A DNA stretch of 64,000 nt, from contig NZ_CP152412.1 in NCBI RefSeq assembly GCF_038957035.1, forward strand, positions 5,328,501-5,392,500, in the 5' to 3' direction. The position numbers and the translations under genes are program-made. Shown here piece after piece: positions 1-7,978 of this stretch; position 1 is the stretch's first letter, and each line of letters starts with the position of its first letter. The notes beneath the pieces are model-generated. The model was not told where the DNA came from and searched no databases. It was given only the letters and a program-made list of their open reading frames with translations. Origin of the DNA: Bradyrhizobium sp. B097. GTDB taxonomy: Bacteria > Pseudomonadota > Alphaproteobacteria > Rhizobiales > Xanthobacteraceae.

Positions 1-529
1 CATTACCGCCCTCGCCCGTGCCGAGCGTGACACCGGCCGTCGACAGGATCGCCGATTTCAGCGAGGTGGCGTTCTTGTCTTCGAGCACGTCCTTGGTCAG
101 CACCGTGACCGACTTCGGCGTGTTCAGGATCGGCTCGGGATACTTTCCGGATGCCTGCAAACGGTCGCCCTTGTACGGCGCGGCCGGATCCGCGTAGCGA
201 TCGCGATCAGCCGGAAGACCGCCGGCGTTGGGAAACGGCACCGGCGCCTGCTGGGCCTGCTGATTGGTGCGACGCGCGACGCGGCGCAGCGCGTTGCGGG
301 CGCGGACCTGGTCCGATGTGGGCTTTGACGTGACGGGCCGCGGGCGCGCGACCGGGGCATCGACATTCACCGGCGGCAGGCTGGATTGCTGCGCTTCGGC
401 CCCCGAAAACGACGCCACCGCGATCAGGCTCGCGACAGCGGAGACCTTCGTGGCGGAATAACCGGTATCATCAGCCGAACCGATCGCCGCATCGAAGCGC
501 AGCGATCTCGGCGCCTTCACATTGCTCAT
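1..529 (-). CDS. TonB-dependent siderophore receptor, N-terminal part (cut by window edge)
   Basis: Read leftward from an ATG at 529, the frame stays open to base 1, giving about 176 residues of a longer protein. Residues about 29-47 are a hydrophobic signal-like segment ending in GAEA before a polar start (QQSSLPPVNVDAP). A Pro/Ala/Arg-rich linker follows. From about residue 130 the sequence is a typical plug domain (GKYPEPILNTPKSVTVLTKD, then AILSTAGVTLGTGEGG), as in outer-membrane ferric-siderophore receptors energised by TonB-ExbBD. The beta-barrel lies outside the window. The n-region before the hydrophobic segment is long (about 28 residues). An iron-type repeat array lies just upstream. 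The substrate cannot be judged from this fragment. Confidence 0.85.
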   Translation of the reverse strand, partial: MSNVKAPRSLRFDAAIGSADDTGYSATKVSAVASLIAVASFSGAEAQQSSLPPVNVDAPVARPRPVTSKPTSDQVRARNALRRVARRTNQQAQQAPVPFPNAGGLPADRDRYADPAAPYKGDRLQASGKYPEPILNTPKSVTVLTKDVLEDKNATSLKSAILSTAGVTLGTGEGGN

Positions 530-668
530 GTCTTGCACGCCCCCAGAAAAGCAAGTCCGTTCGCGAAACCACCGTGCGACGAACTGTCTCTTTCGGTTAT
601 CGAGCGCGACTTTTTTTATCAATGCGATCAGCGCCACAGTTGGCTTGAATCGCCCCAAATCAAAGCGA

Positions 669-732
669 TTCTAATCTGTGGTTTGAAATCGTTCTAAACT
701 CTAGTTTTTAGGTGTTCTAATAGTCGTTCTAA
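669..732. promoter_or_regulatory. Array of four TTCTAA half-sites upstream of the TonB receptor (putative iron-control element)
   Basis: TTCTAA occurs at 669-674, 692-697, 715-720 and 727-732, all in the same orientation. The start-to-start spacings are 23, 23 and 12 bases. Around the second site the sequence TTTGAAA-TCG-TTCTAAA resembles the iron control element TTTAGAA-N3-TTCTAAA bound by Irr in Bradyrhizobium, with two mismatches in one arm. The array is 140-203 bases upstream of the receptor start, and on the receptor strand it reads as TTAGAA. Control by iron through Irr or a related regulator is inferred. Confidence 0.55.
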
Positions 733-756
733 ATTGGTGCCGAGATGCCTCGCCAA

Positions 757-996
757 TCACTCGGCGCTTGGCGGCTTCATCAGCGAGAACAACTCATCGA
801 TGGTCCGTTGCGCGACCTGCCGGACGCGGTCGCTATTCTCGAGGCCGGCGATATTGACGCCGCCGACGACCGCTTTGATCTCGTCGCGGAAGTCGGTGAG
901 AAAACGCAGCGGGTCACGCTGCTCGTTGGCGACGCGCGCGATCAACCCGGTGACCAGGATCTGGCACGCCATCATGCGCCCGTTCAATTCGTCCAT
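757..996 (-). CDS. Conserved-looking small hypothetical protein (79 aa)
   Basis: The chosen start is the ATG at 996 (MDELNGRMMACQILVTGLIA), preceded by a GAGGA-like ribosome binding site. An in-frame ATG further out at 1071 lacks one. The protein is mostly helical with no signal peptide. It has a moderately hydrophobic N-terminal stretch and a Arg/Asp-rich second half (VANEQRDPLRFLTDFRDEIK). I do not recognise the family. It lies leftward downstream of the marR gene with its own gap, so it may be a separate unit. Confidence 0.55.
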   Translation of the reverse strand: MDELNGRMMACQILVTGLIARVANEQRDPLRFLTDFRDEIKAVVGGVNIAGLENSDRVRQVAQRTIDELFSLMKPPSAE

Positions 997-1123
997 CGCT
1001 ACCCTCGTCCTCTCGCATCGTTGCTGCGCGATATGAACGACATCCCGCGGCGTTTCAACCGTGTCGCGCAAGCTGCATCAGGTGAACGGATGAAGAGCAG
1101 GTCTGGACGCGACGAGACGCGCG

Positions 1124-1585
1124 CTATTTCGCGGCGATGTGCGCGGCATCCTCGCCGAGCGCCTTGATGCGATCCTTGACCTCGCGCAGCGTGGCCAGTC
1201 CGCTCTCGACATGCTTGTCCGACACGTCACGGAGCACGTCGCCGGCGATCGCATCGCGCAGACTGTCGAGATCGTCGACGAGACGGCGCCCGCTCTTCGT
1301 CAAGAACAGCCGATTGGCGCGGCGATCCCGGGGATCGGGACGACGTTCGAGCAGGCCGTGTTCGACGAGGCGGTCAAGCAGCCGCACCAGCGAGATCGGC
1401 TGCAACTCGAGCACGTCGGCAAGATCGACCTGGGACAATCCTTCCTGCTCGCGCAGGCGGAACAGCACGATCCACTGTGCCCGCGTGGTGCCTCGCGCCT
1501 TGGCGCGATGATCGATATAGTTGCGCAGCAGCCGGGAACTCTCGACGAGCTGCGCAATGAATTGGCGTTTGAGATCGAGCGACAT
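1124..1585 (-). CDS. MarR-family transcriptional regulator
   Basis: 153 residues from an ATG at 1585 with GAGGA six bases upstream; an ATG at 1666 would add 27 unlikely residues. The winged helix-turn-helix is clear: RAQWIVLFRLREQEGLSQVD, then LADVLELQPISLVRLLDRLV as the recognition helix, and the wing LLERRPDPRDRRANRLFLT, which carries the MarR signature DPxDRRxxxxxLT. It is divergent from an RND adaptor/pump pair, the usual arrangement for a local MarR repressor of efflux. An inverted repeat sits between the two genes. The ligand is unknown. Confidence 0.9.
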   Translation of the reverse strand: MSLDLKRQFIAQLVESSRLLRNYIDHRAKARGTTRAQWIVLFRLREQEGLSQVDLADVLELQPISLVRLLDRLVEHGLLERRPDPRDRRANRLFLTKSGRRLVDDLDSLRDAIAGDVLRDVSDKHVESGLATLREVKDRIKALGEDAAHIAAK

Positions 1586-1634
1586 AGGGGTCCTCGGTGC
1601 GTTTCCCAGACGGAATGTTTCTGCACGTTTCTGG

Positions 1635-1658
1635 CCTAAACCTTTCCAAATGTTTAGG
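1635..1658. promoter_or_regulatory. Inverted repeat CCTAAAC-N10-GTTTAGG, candidate MarR operator
   Basis: Perfect 7+7 base inverted repeat in the 182-base gap between marR and the divergent RND operon, 50 bases upstream of the marR ATG and 110 upstream of the adaptor ATG. The centre-to-centre spacing of the half-sites is 17 bases. Size and place suit a MarR dimer operator acting on both promoters. Binding is inferred, not shown. Confidence 0.5.
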
Positions 1659-1767
1659 ATTCTCAAGCCTTGGTGTGTTTACACATTAAGTGCACGCATA
1701 TTATATCCGCAAGCTCTGTGAACCGTTTCGATCACCCTTTATTGTTACGTCGAGCCCAAGAGTCCGC

Positions 1768-2937
1768 ATGTCAAAGTCACGTACCATCGGTTGGGTTTTA
1801 GTGATCGCTGCGGTCGGCGCGGCCGGTTATTTCGGCTGGCAGAAGCACACGGACAATCAGCTGGCGGCAGCAGCCGCGCAAAAGCGTTCCGCCCAGCGCC
1901 CAGCCGTGCCGGTCAAGATCGCGCCGGTCGAGAAGGCCGACTTCCCGGTCTACCTGACCGGCCTCGGCACGGTGCAGGCATTCAACACCGTCCAGGTCCG
2001 CACCCGGGTCGACGGCCAGATCACCAGGATCGCGTTCAAGGAAGGCCAGTTCGTCAAGGCGGGCGACACGCTGGTCGAGATCGATCCGCGGCCCTATCAG
2101 GCGACGCTCGACCAGGCCAAGGCCAAAAAAGCCCAGGACGAGGCCAATATCGCCAACGCCAATCTCGACCTGCAGCGCTACACCAAGCTCGGCGAGTTCG
2201 CGACGCGCCAGCAGCTCGACACCCAGCGCTCCACAGTGGCCCAGCTCACGGCCCAGATCGCGGCCGACGACGCTGCCATCTTCAATGCCCAGACCCAGGT
2301 CGACTACGCCACTGTGAAATCGCCGATCGACGGGATCGTCGGCCTGCGACTGGTCGATGTCGGCAACATCGTCAACGCGTCGGCAGCGACCGGCATCGTG
2401 ACGATCACCCAGATCGAACCAATCACGGTGATCTTCACCGCGCCGGAAGACCAGCTGCCCGATATCAAGGCGGCGCTGGCCGTTGCGCCGCCCAAGACCA
2501 TTGCCCTGACCACCGACGGCAAGCGGGTGCTGTCCACCGGAACCCTGGCGCTGATCAACAATCAGGTCGACACCACCAGCGGGACTGTCCGGCTGAAGGC
2601 GGTGTTTGATAACAAGGACCATGCGCTGTGGCCGGGCCAGTCGGTCTCGACCCGGCTTCTGGTCAGAACCCTGAAGGATGCCACCGTCGTCCCGGATGAC
2701 GCAGTGCAGCACGGCACCGAGGGCCTGTACGCCTATTCAGTCAATCAGGAGAACAAGGCCGAGCTTCGCAAGCTCAAGGTCAGCCAGTCGATCGACGGCA
2801 AGTCGGTGATCGAGGATGGCCTGTCGCCGGGACAGCAGGTGATCACCGCGGGCCAGTACAAGGTCTCGCCGGGAACCTTGGTGACGACGGCGGTGGCGAG
2901 CACGGACCAGTCCCAGTCGAAGGTTACGCAGGAATGA
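1768..2937 (+). CDS. RND efflux periplasmic adaptor (membrane fusion protein, MdtA/AcrA family)
   Basis: 389 residues from the ATG at 1768 (MSKSRTIGWVLVIAAVGAAGYFGW); an earlier in-frame ATG at 1690 adds an implausible leader. An N-terminal membrane anchor (about residues 6-24) leads into a lipoyl/biotinyl half-motif (VYLTGLGTVQAFNTVQVRTR), an alpha-hairpin (about 110-185), the second lipoyl half (VKSPIDGIVGLRLVDVGNIV) and beta-barrel domains. The family links an inner-membrane RND pump to an outer-membrane channel. It overlaps the pump gene by four bases (ATGA), so the two are translationally coupled. Confidence 0.92.
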   Translation: MSKSRTIGWVLVIAAVGAAGYFGWQKHTDNQLAAAAAQKRSAQRPAVPVKIAPVEKADFPVYLTGLGTVQAFNTVQVRTRVDGQITRIAFKEGQFVKAGDTLVEIDPRPYQATLDQAKAKKAQDEANIANANLDLQRYTKLGEFATRQQLDTQRSTVAQLTAQIAADDAAIFNAQTQVDYATVKSPIDGIVGLRLVDVGNIVNASAATGIVTITQIEPITVIFTAPEDQLPDIKAALAVAPPKTIALTTDGKRVLSTGTLALINNQVDTTSGTVRLKAVFDNKDHALWPGQSVSTRLLVRTLKDATVVPDDAVQHGTEGLYAYSVNQENKAELRKLKVSQSIDGKSVIEDGLSPGQQVITAGQYKVSPGTLVTTAVASTDQSQSKVTQE

Positions 2938-5900
2938 GCGACGGAATTTCCGCACCATTCATTCGCTTCCCCATCGGCACCTCGCTGCTGATGGCCGGCA
3001 TCCTGTTCGTCGGTCTTGTCGCCTATCCCCTGCTGCCGGTCGCGCCGCTGCCGCAGGTCGACTTCCCGACCATCCAGATCACCGCGACGCTGCCGGGCGG
3101 CAGCCCGGAGACTATGGCGAGTTCGGTCGCCCAGCCGCTGGAGCGCCAGTTCGCGCAGATCCCCGGCATCGCGCAGATGACCTCGACGAGCTATCTGGGA
3201 ACGGCGTCGGTCACGATCCAGTTCGACCTCAACCGCTCAATCGACGGCGCCGCCAACGACGTGCAGGCCGCCATCAACGCCGCCAGCGGTCAGTTGCCGA
3301 AGAACCTTCCCTCGCCGCCGACCTATCGCAAGGTCAACCCGGCGGACGCGCCGATCATGCTGCTGTCGGCGACGTCGGACACGCTGCCGCTGACCACGGT
3401 CAGCGATTCCGTCGACGCCCAGCTTGCCCAGCAGATCAGCCAGATTTCCGGCGTCGCGCAGGTCATCATCGGCGGCCAGCAGAAGCCGTCGGTTCGCGTC
3501 CAGATCGACCCGGCCAAGCTGGTCGCGAAAGGCCTGTCGCTGGAGGACGTCCGCGCCGCGATCAACATCGCAACGGTCGACAGCCCGAAGGGCAATATCG
3601 ACGGCGCCACCCGCGCCTACACCATCTACGCCAACGACCAGCTGCTTACGGCGGACCCGTGGAACGACGTCATCATCGCCTACCGCAATGGCGGGCCGCT
3701 GCGCATCCGCGACATCGGCAAGGCCGTGACCGGACCTGAGGATGCCAAGCAGGCGGCTTGGGCCAACGGCAAGCGCGGCGTGTTCCTCGTCGTCTTCAAG
3801 CAGCCCGGCGCCAACGTCATCGACACCGTCGACAAGATCAAGGCGGCGCTGCCCCGGCTGGTCGCGGCAATTCCGCCGGCGGTCAAGATCGAGGTCATCA
3901 GCGACCGCACGACCACGATCCGCGCCGCGGTGGAGGACGTCCAGTTCACCCTGCTCCTGACCATCTTCCTGGTCGTGATGGTGATCTTTGCCTTCCTGCG
4001 CAGCTTCTGGGCCACCGTCATCCCGGCGGTAACCGTGCCACTGGCGTTGCTGGGCGCCTGCGCGCTGATGTGGATCTTCGGTTACACGCTCGACAATCTG
4101 TCGCTGATGGCGCTGACGATCGCGGTCGGCTTCGTGGTCGACGACGCCATCGTGATGCTGGAGAACATCAGCCGCTACATCGAGGAAGGCGAGCGGCCGA
4201 TGGCCGCCGCCTTCAAGGGTTCCAAGGAAATCGGCTTCACCATCGTCTCGATCAGCATCTCGCTGGTCGCGGTCCTGATTCCGCTGCTGCTGATGGGCGG
4301 CATCATCGGCCGCCTGTTCCGCGAATTCGCGGTCGTCCTGGCGATGACCATCTTCGTCTCGATGTTCGTGTCGCTGACGCTGACCCCGATGATGGCCTCG
4401 CGCTTCCTGCGCGCCCACAACGAGGAGCGGCACGGCCGGTTCTACCAGCTCAGCGAGCGCGGTTTCGACGCGATGCTGCGCGGCTATCAGAGCGGGCTCG
4501 ACCTCGCGCTGCGCTGGAAGTTCACGACCCTGATGGTCTTCTTCGCGACGCTGGCGCTGTCGATCTACATGTTCGTCATCATCCCGAAGGGCTTCTTCCC
4601 GCAGCAGGACGTCGGCCTGATCACCGCGACTTCGGAGGCCAGCCAGGACATCTCGTTCGCTGAGATGAAGGGCAAGCAGGAGGAGCTCAGCAAGATCGTC
4701 ATGCAGGATCCCGGCGTGGCGACGGTGGCGATGGCGATCGGCGGCAGCGGCCGGGCCGGCAACAACGGCAACATGTTCATCACGCTCAAGCCCCTGAACG
4801 AGCGCGATGCCAACGCGCAGCAGATCATCGCCCGGCTGCGGCCGAAGCTGGAGAAGGTGCTCGGTGCCCGGCTGTTCATGCAGGCCGCGCAGGACGTTCG
4901 CCTCGGCGGCCGCCCGACCCGAACCCAGTTCGAGTTCACGCTGCAGGATGCCAACCTCGCCGAGCTGAACGAATGGGCGCCGAAGATCCTCGGCAAGATG
5001 CAGACGCTGCCGCAGCTGCGCGACGTCGCCACCGACCAGCAGACCAACGGCACCACGGTCGAGCTGAAGATCAACCGCGACACTGCCTCGCGCTATGGCA
5101 TTCAGCCGCAGCTGATCGACGACACGCTCTATGACGCGTTCGGCCAGCGCCAGGTGACGCAGTACTTCACCCAGCTCAACAGCTACCACGTCATCCTCGA
5201 GGTGCTGCCGGAGCTGCAGGGCTCGATCAACACGCTCAACAACATCTACATCAAGTCGCCGCTGACCGGCGAACAGGTGCCGCTGTCGACCTTTGCGAAA
5301 TGGACCACCGTTCCGGTGCGGCCGCTGTCGATCAGCCACCAGGGCCAGTTCCCGGCGATCACCATCTCGTTCAACCTTGCGCAGGGCGTCGCGCTCGGCC
5401 AGGCGACGGACGCGGTGCAAAAGGCGATGATCGACCTCGGCGCGCCGCCAACCCTGAGCTCGAGCTTCCAGGGCACCGCGCAGGCGTTCCAGCAATCGCT
5501 GTCGACCGTGCCGCTCTTGATCCTGGCGGCGCTCGTGGTCGTCTACCTGATCCTCGGTATTCTCTACGAGAGCTACATCCACCCGATCACCATTCTGTCG
5601 ACGCTGCCCTCGGCCGGCGTCGGCGCACTGGCGATCCTGATGGCCGCCGGCTTCGACTTCTCGCTGATCGCGCTGATCGGCATCATCCTGCTGATCGGCA
5701 TCGTGAAGAAGAACGGCATCATGATGGTCGACTTTGCGATCGCCGCCGAGCGCGATCAGCACATGGAGCCCGTGGCGGCGATCCGCCAGGCCGCCCTGCT
5801 CCGCTTCCGCCCGATCATGATGACGACGATGGCCGCGATGCTCGGCGGCGTGCCGCTGATGTTAGGGACCGGCACCGGCTCGGAAATCCGCCAGCCGCTC

Positions 5901-6080
5901 GGCTACGCGATGGTCGGCGGGCTGATCGTCAGCCAGGCGCTGACATTGTTCACGACGCCCGTGGTTTATCTCTATCTCGACAGGCTCTCCAACGCGTTTG
6001 CGAACTGGGGCCGCTCGCCGCGCGTCGACCACGATGCCGACGATGGCGAGGACGGATCAGTCAAGCAGGCCGCCGAGTGA
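2934..6080 (+). CDS. RND-family multidrug efflux permease (AcrB/MdtB type)
   Basis: 1048 residues, full length for the hydrophobe/amphiphile efflux-1 family. TM1 is at about 12-30, followed by the porter domain beginning LPQVDFPTIQITATLPGGSP. TM4 carries the paired aspartates of the proton relay (VGFVVDDAIVMLENI, D403-D404). A second large periplasmic loop and six C-terminal helices follow, including IGIILLIGIVKKNGIMMVDF. Proton-driven export of drugs or lipophilic compounds from the periplasm is the family role. No outer-membrane factor gene is present nearby, so a TolC-like partner must be encoded elsewhere. The likely local regulator is the divergent MarR protein. Confidence 0.95.
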   Translation: MSDGISAPFIRFPIGTSLLMAGILFVGLVAYPLLPVAPLPQVDFPTIQITATLPGGSPETMASSVAQPLERQFAQIPGIAQMTSTSYLGTASVTIQFDLNRSIDGAANDVQAAINAASGQLPKNLPSPPTYRKVNPADAPIMLLSATSDTLPLTTVSDSVDAQLAQQISQISGVAQVIIGGQQKPSVRVQIDPAKLVAKGLSLEDVRAAINIATVDSPKGNIDGATRAYTIYANDQLLTADPWNDVIIAYRNGGPLRIRDIGKAVTGPEDAKQAAWANGKRGVFLVVFKQPGANVIDTVDKIKAALPRLVAAIPPAVKIEVISDRTTTIRAAVEDVQFTLLLTIFLVVMVIFAFLRSFWATVIPAVTVPLALLGACALMWIFGYTLDNLSLMALTIAVGFVVDDAIVMLENISRYIEEGERPMAAAFKGSKEIGFTIVSISISLVAVLIPLLLMGGIIGRLFREFAVVLAMTIFVSMFVSLTLTPMMASRFLRAHNEERHGRFYQLSERGFDAMLRGYQSGLDLALRWKFTTLMVFFATLALSIYMFVIIPKGFFPQQDVGLITATSEASQDISFAEMKGKQEELSKIVMQDPGVATVAMAIGGSGRAGNNGNMFITLKPLNERDANAQQIIARLRPKLEKVLGARLFMQAAQDVRLGGRPTRTQFEFTLQDANLAELNEWAPKILGKMQTLPQLRDVATDQQTNGTTVELKINRDTASRYGIQPQLIDDTLYDAFGQRQVTQYFTQLNSYHVILEVLPELQGSINTLNNIYIKSPLTGEQVPLSTFAKWTTVPVRPLSISHQGQFPAITISFNLAQGVALGQATDAVQKAMIDLGAPPTLSSSFQGTAQAFQQSLSTVPLLILAALVVVYLILGILYESYIHPITILSTLPSAGVGALAILMAAGFDFSLIALIGIILLIGIVKKNGIMMVDFAIAAERDQHMEPVAAIRQAALLRFRPIMMTTMAAMLGGVPLMLGTGTGSEIRQPLGYAMVGGLIVSQALTLFTTPVVYLYLDRLSNAFANWGRSPRVDHDADDGEDGSVKQAAE

Positions 6081-6138
6081 CTTGACTTTTGCCCGCATAC
6101 CGGCACACCCGAAAGATGTTCGTTTCGGAGCCGGTACC

Positions 6139-6699
6139 GTGAAGATTGTCGCAAAGTCGCTCTTCGTCCTGTTCACCGTGATCGGTATGGCCGGCCTTGG
6201 CCACGCCCAGTCCCCCAAGGGCAAGAACGCGCCCACGCCGGTTCCGGCGGCTGCTCCCGCCGCTCCTCAAGGTGACGCCCCATCCGGGACCAATACCGGC
6301 TGGGTTGCGCGCTGCACGAGCGCGAGCCGCGACGCGCCGCTCGAATGCGCGATGGAGCAGACCGCGGTGCTCACCAAGACCGGCCAGCTCATCGTGCTGG
6401 TCAACATCCGCGTTCCCGGCGACACCCGCGCGCCGGTTGCGCTGATCCAGCTTCCGCTCGGGTTGAACCTGCCCGTCGGCGCCAAGCTGCAAGTCGACGA
6501 CGGCAAGGCCGTCGATGTGCCGATCCAGACCTGCGAAGCGCGCGGCTGCTACATCAATGCGCCGATCGCGCCCGACGTCCTGGCCCAGCTGAAGTCGGGC
6601 AAGCAGCTCAAGGTGTCGTTCCAGAATCTCGGCAAGGAAACCATCAGCATCCCGATGCCGCTCGCAGACTTCGCGACGGTGTACGACAAGATCAAGTAG
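6139..6699 (+). CDS. Invasion-associated locus B (IalB) family periplasmic protein
   Basis: 186 residues from a GTG at 6139 with GGAG eight bases upstream; an in-frame ATG at 5998 lies inside the RND gene and is unlikely. The signal peptide is about residues 1-24 (IVAKSLFVLFTVIGMAGLGHAQ), followed by a Pro/Ala-rich linker. The core has the IalB pattern: WVARCTSASRDAPLECAMEQ, then a beta-rich stretch and TCEARGCYINAPI, with two cysteine pairs likely to form disulfides. The family is widespread in Rhizobiales; its biochemical role is unclear. It follows the pump gene by 58 bases and may be read from the same transcript. Confidence 0.88.
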   Translation: MKIVAKSLFVLFTVIGMAGLGHAQSPKGKNAPTPVPAAAPAAPQGDAPSGTNTGWVARCTSASRDAPLECAMEQTAVLTKTGQLIVLVNIRVPGDTRAPVALIQLPLGLNLPVGAKLQVDDGKAVDVPIQTCEARGCYINAPIAPDVLAQLKSGKQLKVSFQNLGKETISIPMPLADFATVYDKIK

Positions 6700-6721
6700 G
6701 TCGGCGCAGGCAGCCCTAGCG

Positions 6722-7129
6722 CTATCGCTCGCGCTTGTAGAGAAACGCGTTGTCCGGCTGCGGCATGCCGATGGTCTTGTAGAACCCGATCGAGTCGGGT
6801 GCCGACAGCAACAGGCACATCGATTCAGGTCCGGCGTGGCGCCGGGTTTCCGCGATCAGGCGCTTGCCGATGCCGTGCCCCTGAAATTCTCGATCGACCG
6901 CAAGGTCCGACAAATAGCAGCAATAGGCGAAATCGGTCAGCGCGCGCGAGACGCCGACGAGCTGGTGCGCCTTGCGCGCTGTCACGATCAGGTTCGCATT
7001 GGCGATCATGCGCGCCATCCGATCGGTATCCGCCAGCGGTCGCCGCTCGCCGAGACCCGACTGGCGCAACACGTCGATGAATTCGTCGACGCCGATCGAC
7101 GGCTCGCGGGCATAGAGAATTTCGTCCAT
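6722..7129 (-). CDS. GNAT-family N-acetyltransferase
   Basis: 135 residues from the ATG at 7129 (MDEILYAREPSIGVDEFIDV), which has an AGG-type ribosome binding site; an upstream ATG at 7150 is less likely. The GNAT core is visible: beta4 and motif A YLSDLAVDREFQGHGIGKRL contain the acetyl-CoA pyrophosphate loop Q-x-x-G-x-G-x. The C-terminal motif B ends in SIGFYKTIGM. Its acceptor substrate cannot be predicted. It is convergent with the IalB gene. Confidence 0.88.
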   Translation of the reverse strand: MDEILYAREPSIGVDEFIDVLRQSGLGERRPLADTDRMARMIANANLIVTARKAHQLVGVSRALTDFAYCCYLSDLAVDREFQGHGIGKRLIAETRRHAGPESMCLLLSAPDSIGFYKTIGMPQPDNAFLYKRER

Positions 7130-7311
7130 CACCTTAGACCTCTGTCGCAAAGGACCGCACTACAGGCGCGAGACCATGGTCGATCACGTCGGGCTAATCC
7201 ACCCTCGATGCCGTGATGGCACACGTCGCGCTACGAGCGGTCCCGCTTCAGGCGCAAGTCCGCCCGGCAAGTCGTCAGGATTTTGAGGATGATCGCGCCA
7301 TTGAGGCAGAT

Positions 7312-7385
7312 TGGCTGGGGAACCTGGATTCGAACCAAGACAAACAGAGTCAGAGTCTGTTGTGCTACCGTTACACCATTCCCCA
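7312..7385 (-). tRNA. tRNA-Gln (anticodon CUG)
   Basis: The minus strand gives a 74-nt cloverleaf: acceptor TGGGGAA pairs with TTCCCCA, the discriminator is G and CCA is encoded (7312-7314). The anticodon stem ACAGA/TCTGT encloses the loop CTCTGAC, so the anticodon is CTG (7351-7353). The T-loop TTCGAAT is present. The acceptor and anticodon both agree with glutamine, reading CAG codons. Confidence 0.95.
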
Positions 7386-7575
7386 AGAATTGTCCGTGGT
7401 ATCAACAACTTAGTTGGATGACTGGACATCTCGGTGCAGCGGGTTCGCCTGCCAAATCAGCGCCCGCGCGAGTGCGACCTTCTACCCGCTTGGTCCCACG
7501 CTTGGCAAGCATTGATGGCGTGGAAAGGGCGTGAAAATCGCGGCCAGGACGAGCGATCAGCGTTCGGCCAGAGGT

Positions 7576-7776
7576 TTACATTTCAGCGAGCAGTTCAAGC
7601 AGCACTTCGGGACAGGCCGCAAGCAGGGATCCAAGGCCAAATCCTGCAGTGCCAAGCGCGATGGCACCAATCCAGCCGCGCCACGCCCATCCGAGGACCG
7701 CGCCCATCAGAGTTGCGGCCCCAACCACGAGAACGGTCCAGATCAGCCGTACTACGACAAGCAGCGCCTTGATCAT
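7576..7776 (-). CDS. Possible small membrane protein (66 aa)
   Basis: Reading frame MIKALLVVVRLIWTVLVVGA, then GAVLGWAWRGWIGAIALGTA, then an acidic tail (PEVLLELLAEM). Two transmembrane helices are predicted (about 3-24 and 30-52), with GC-rich third positions like the neighbours. No strong ribosome binding site is seen and I recognise no family, so this is a tentative gene. It lies between the tRNA and the PBP1A gene. Confidence 0.4.
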   Translation of the reverse strand: MIKALLVVVRLIWTVLVVGAATLMGAVLGWAWRGWIGAIALGTAGFGLGSLLAACPEVLLELLAEM

Positions 7777-7915
7777 CGCGATCCACGGCTCAACACGCGC
7801 GGACGCGAAGGAAACGCCGCGCTTCAGGGGTTCTCCGGTCGAGGCCTCTATTTTGGGTCGGCGTCGCGCTCGGCACGTTCAACCACGGCGGCGTGATGCG
7901 CCCTGACAAAGCGCC

Positions 7916-7941
7916 GCACCGCCACGTTGCCGCGGCGGTGC
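7916..7941 (-). terminator. GC-rich hairpin downstream of the PBP1A gene
   Basis: GCACCGCC and GGCGGTGC form a perfect 8-bp stem with a 10-base loop, 38 bases past the PBP1A stop codon in the direction of transcription. No clear run of T follows, so intrinsic termination is uncertain. Confidence 0.3.
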
Positions 7942-7978
7942 ACGAGACTGAATGGATTCAGTTCCCTGTGGTGGGGCC

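Noticed and set aside
3237..5762. 841-residue frame on the minus strand inside the RND pump
   Set aside because: Its translation is dominated by Arg, Asp, His and Gln, as expected for the shadow of a GC-rich gene on the other strand.
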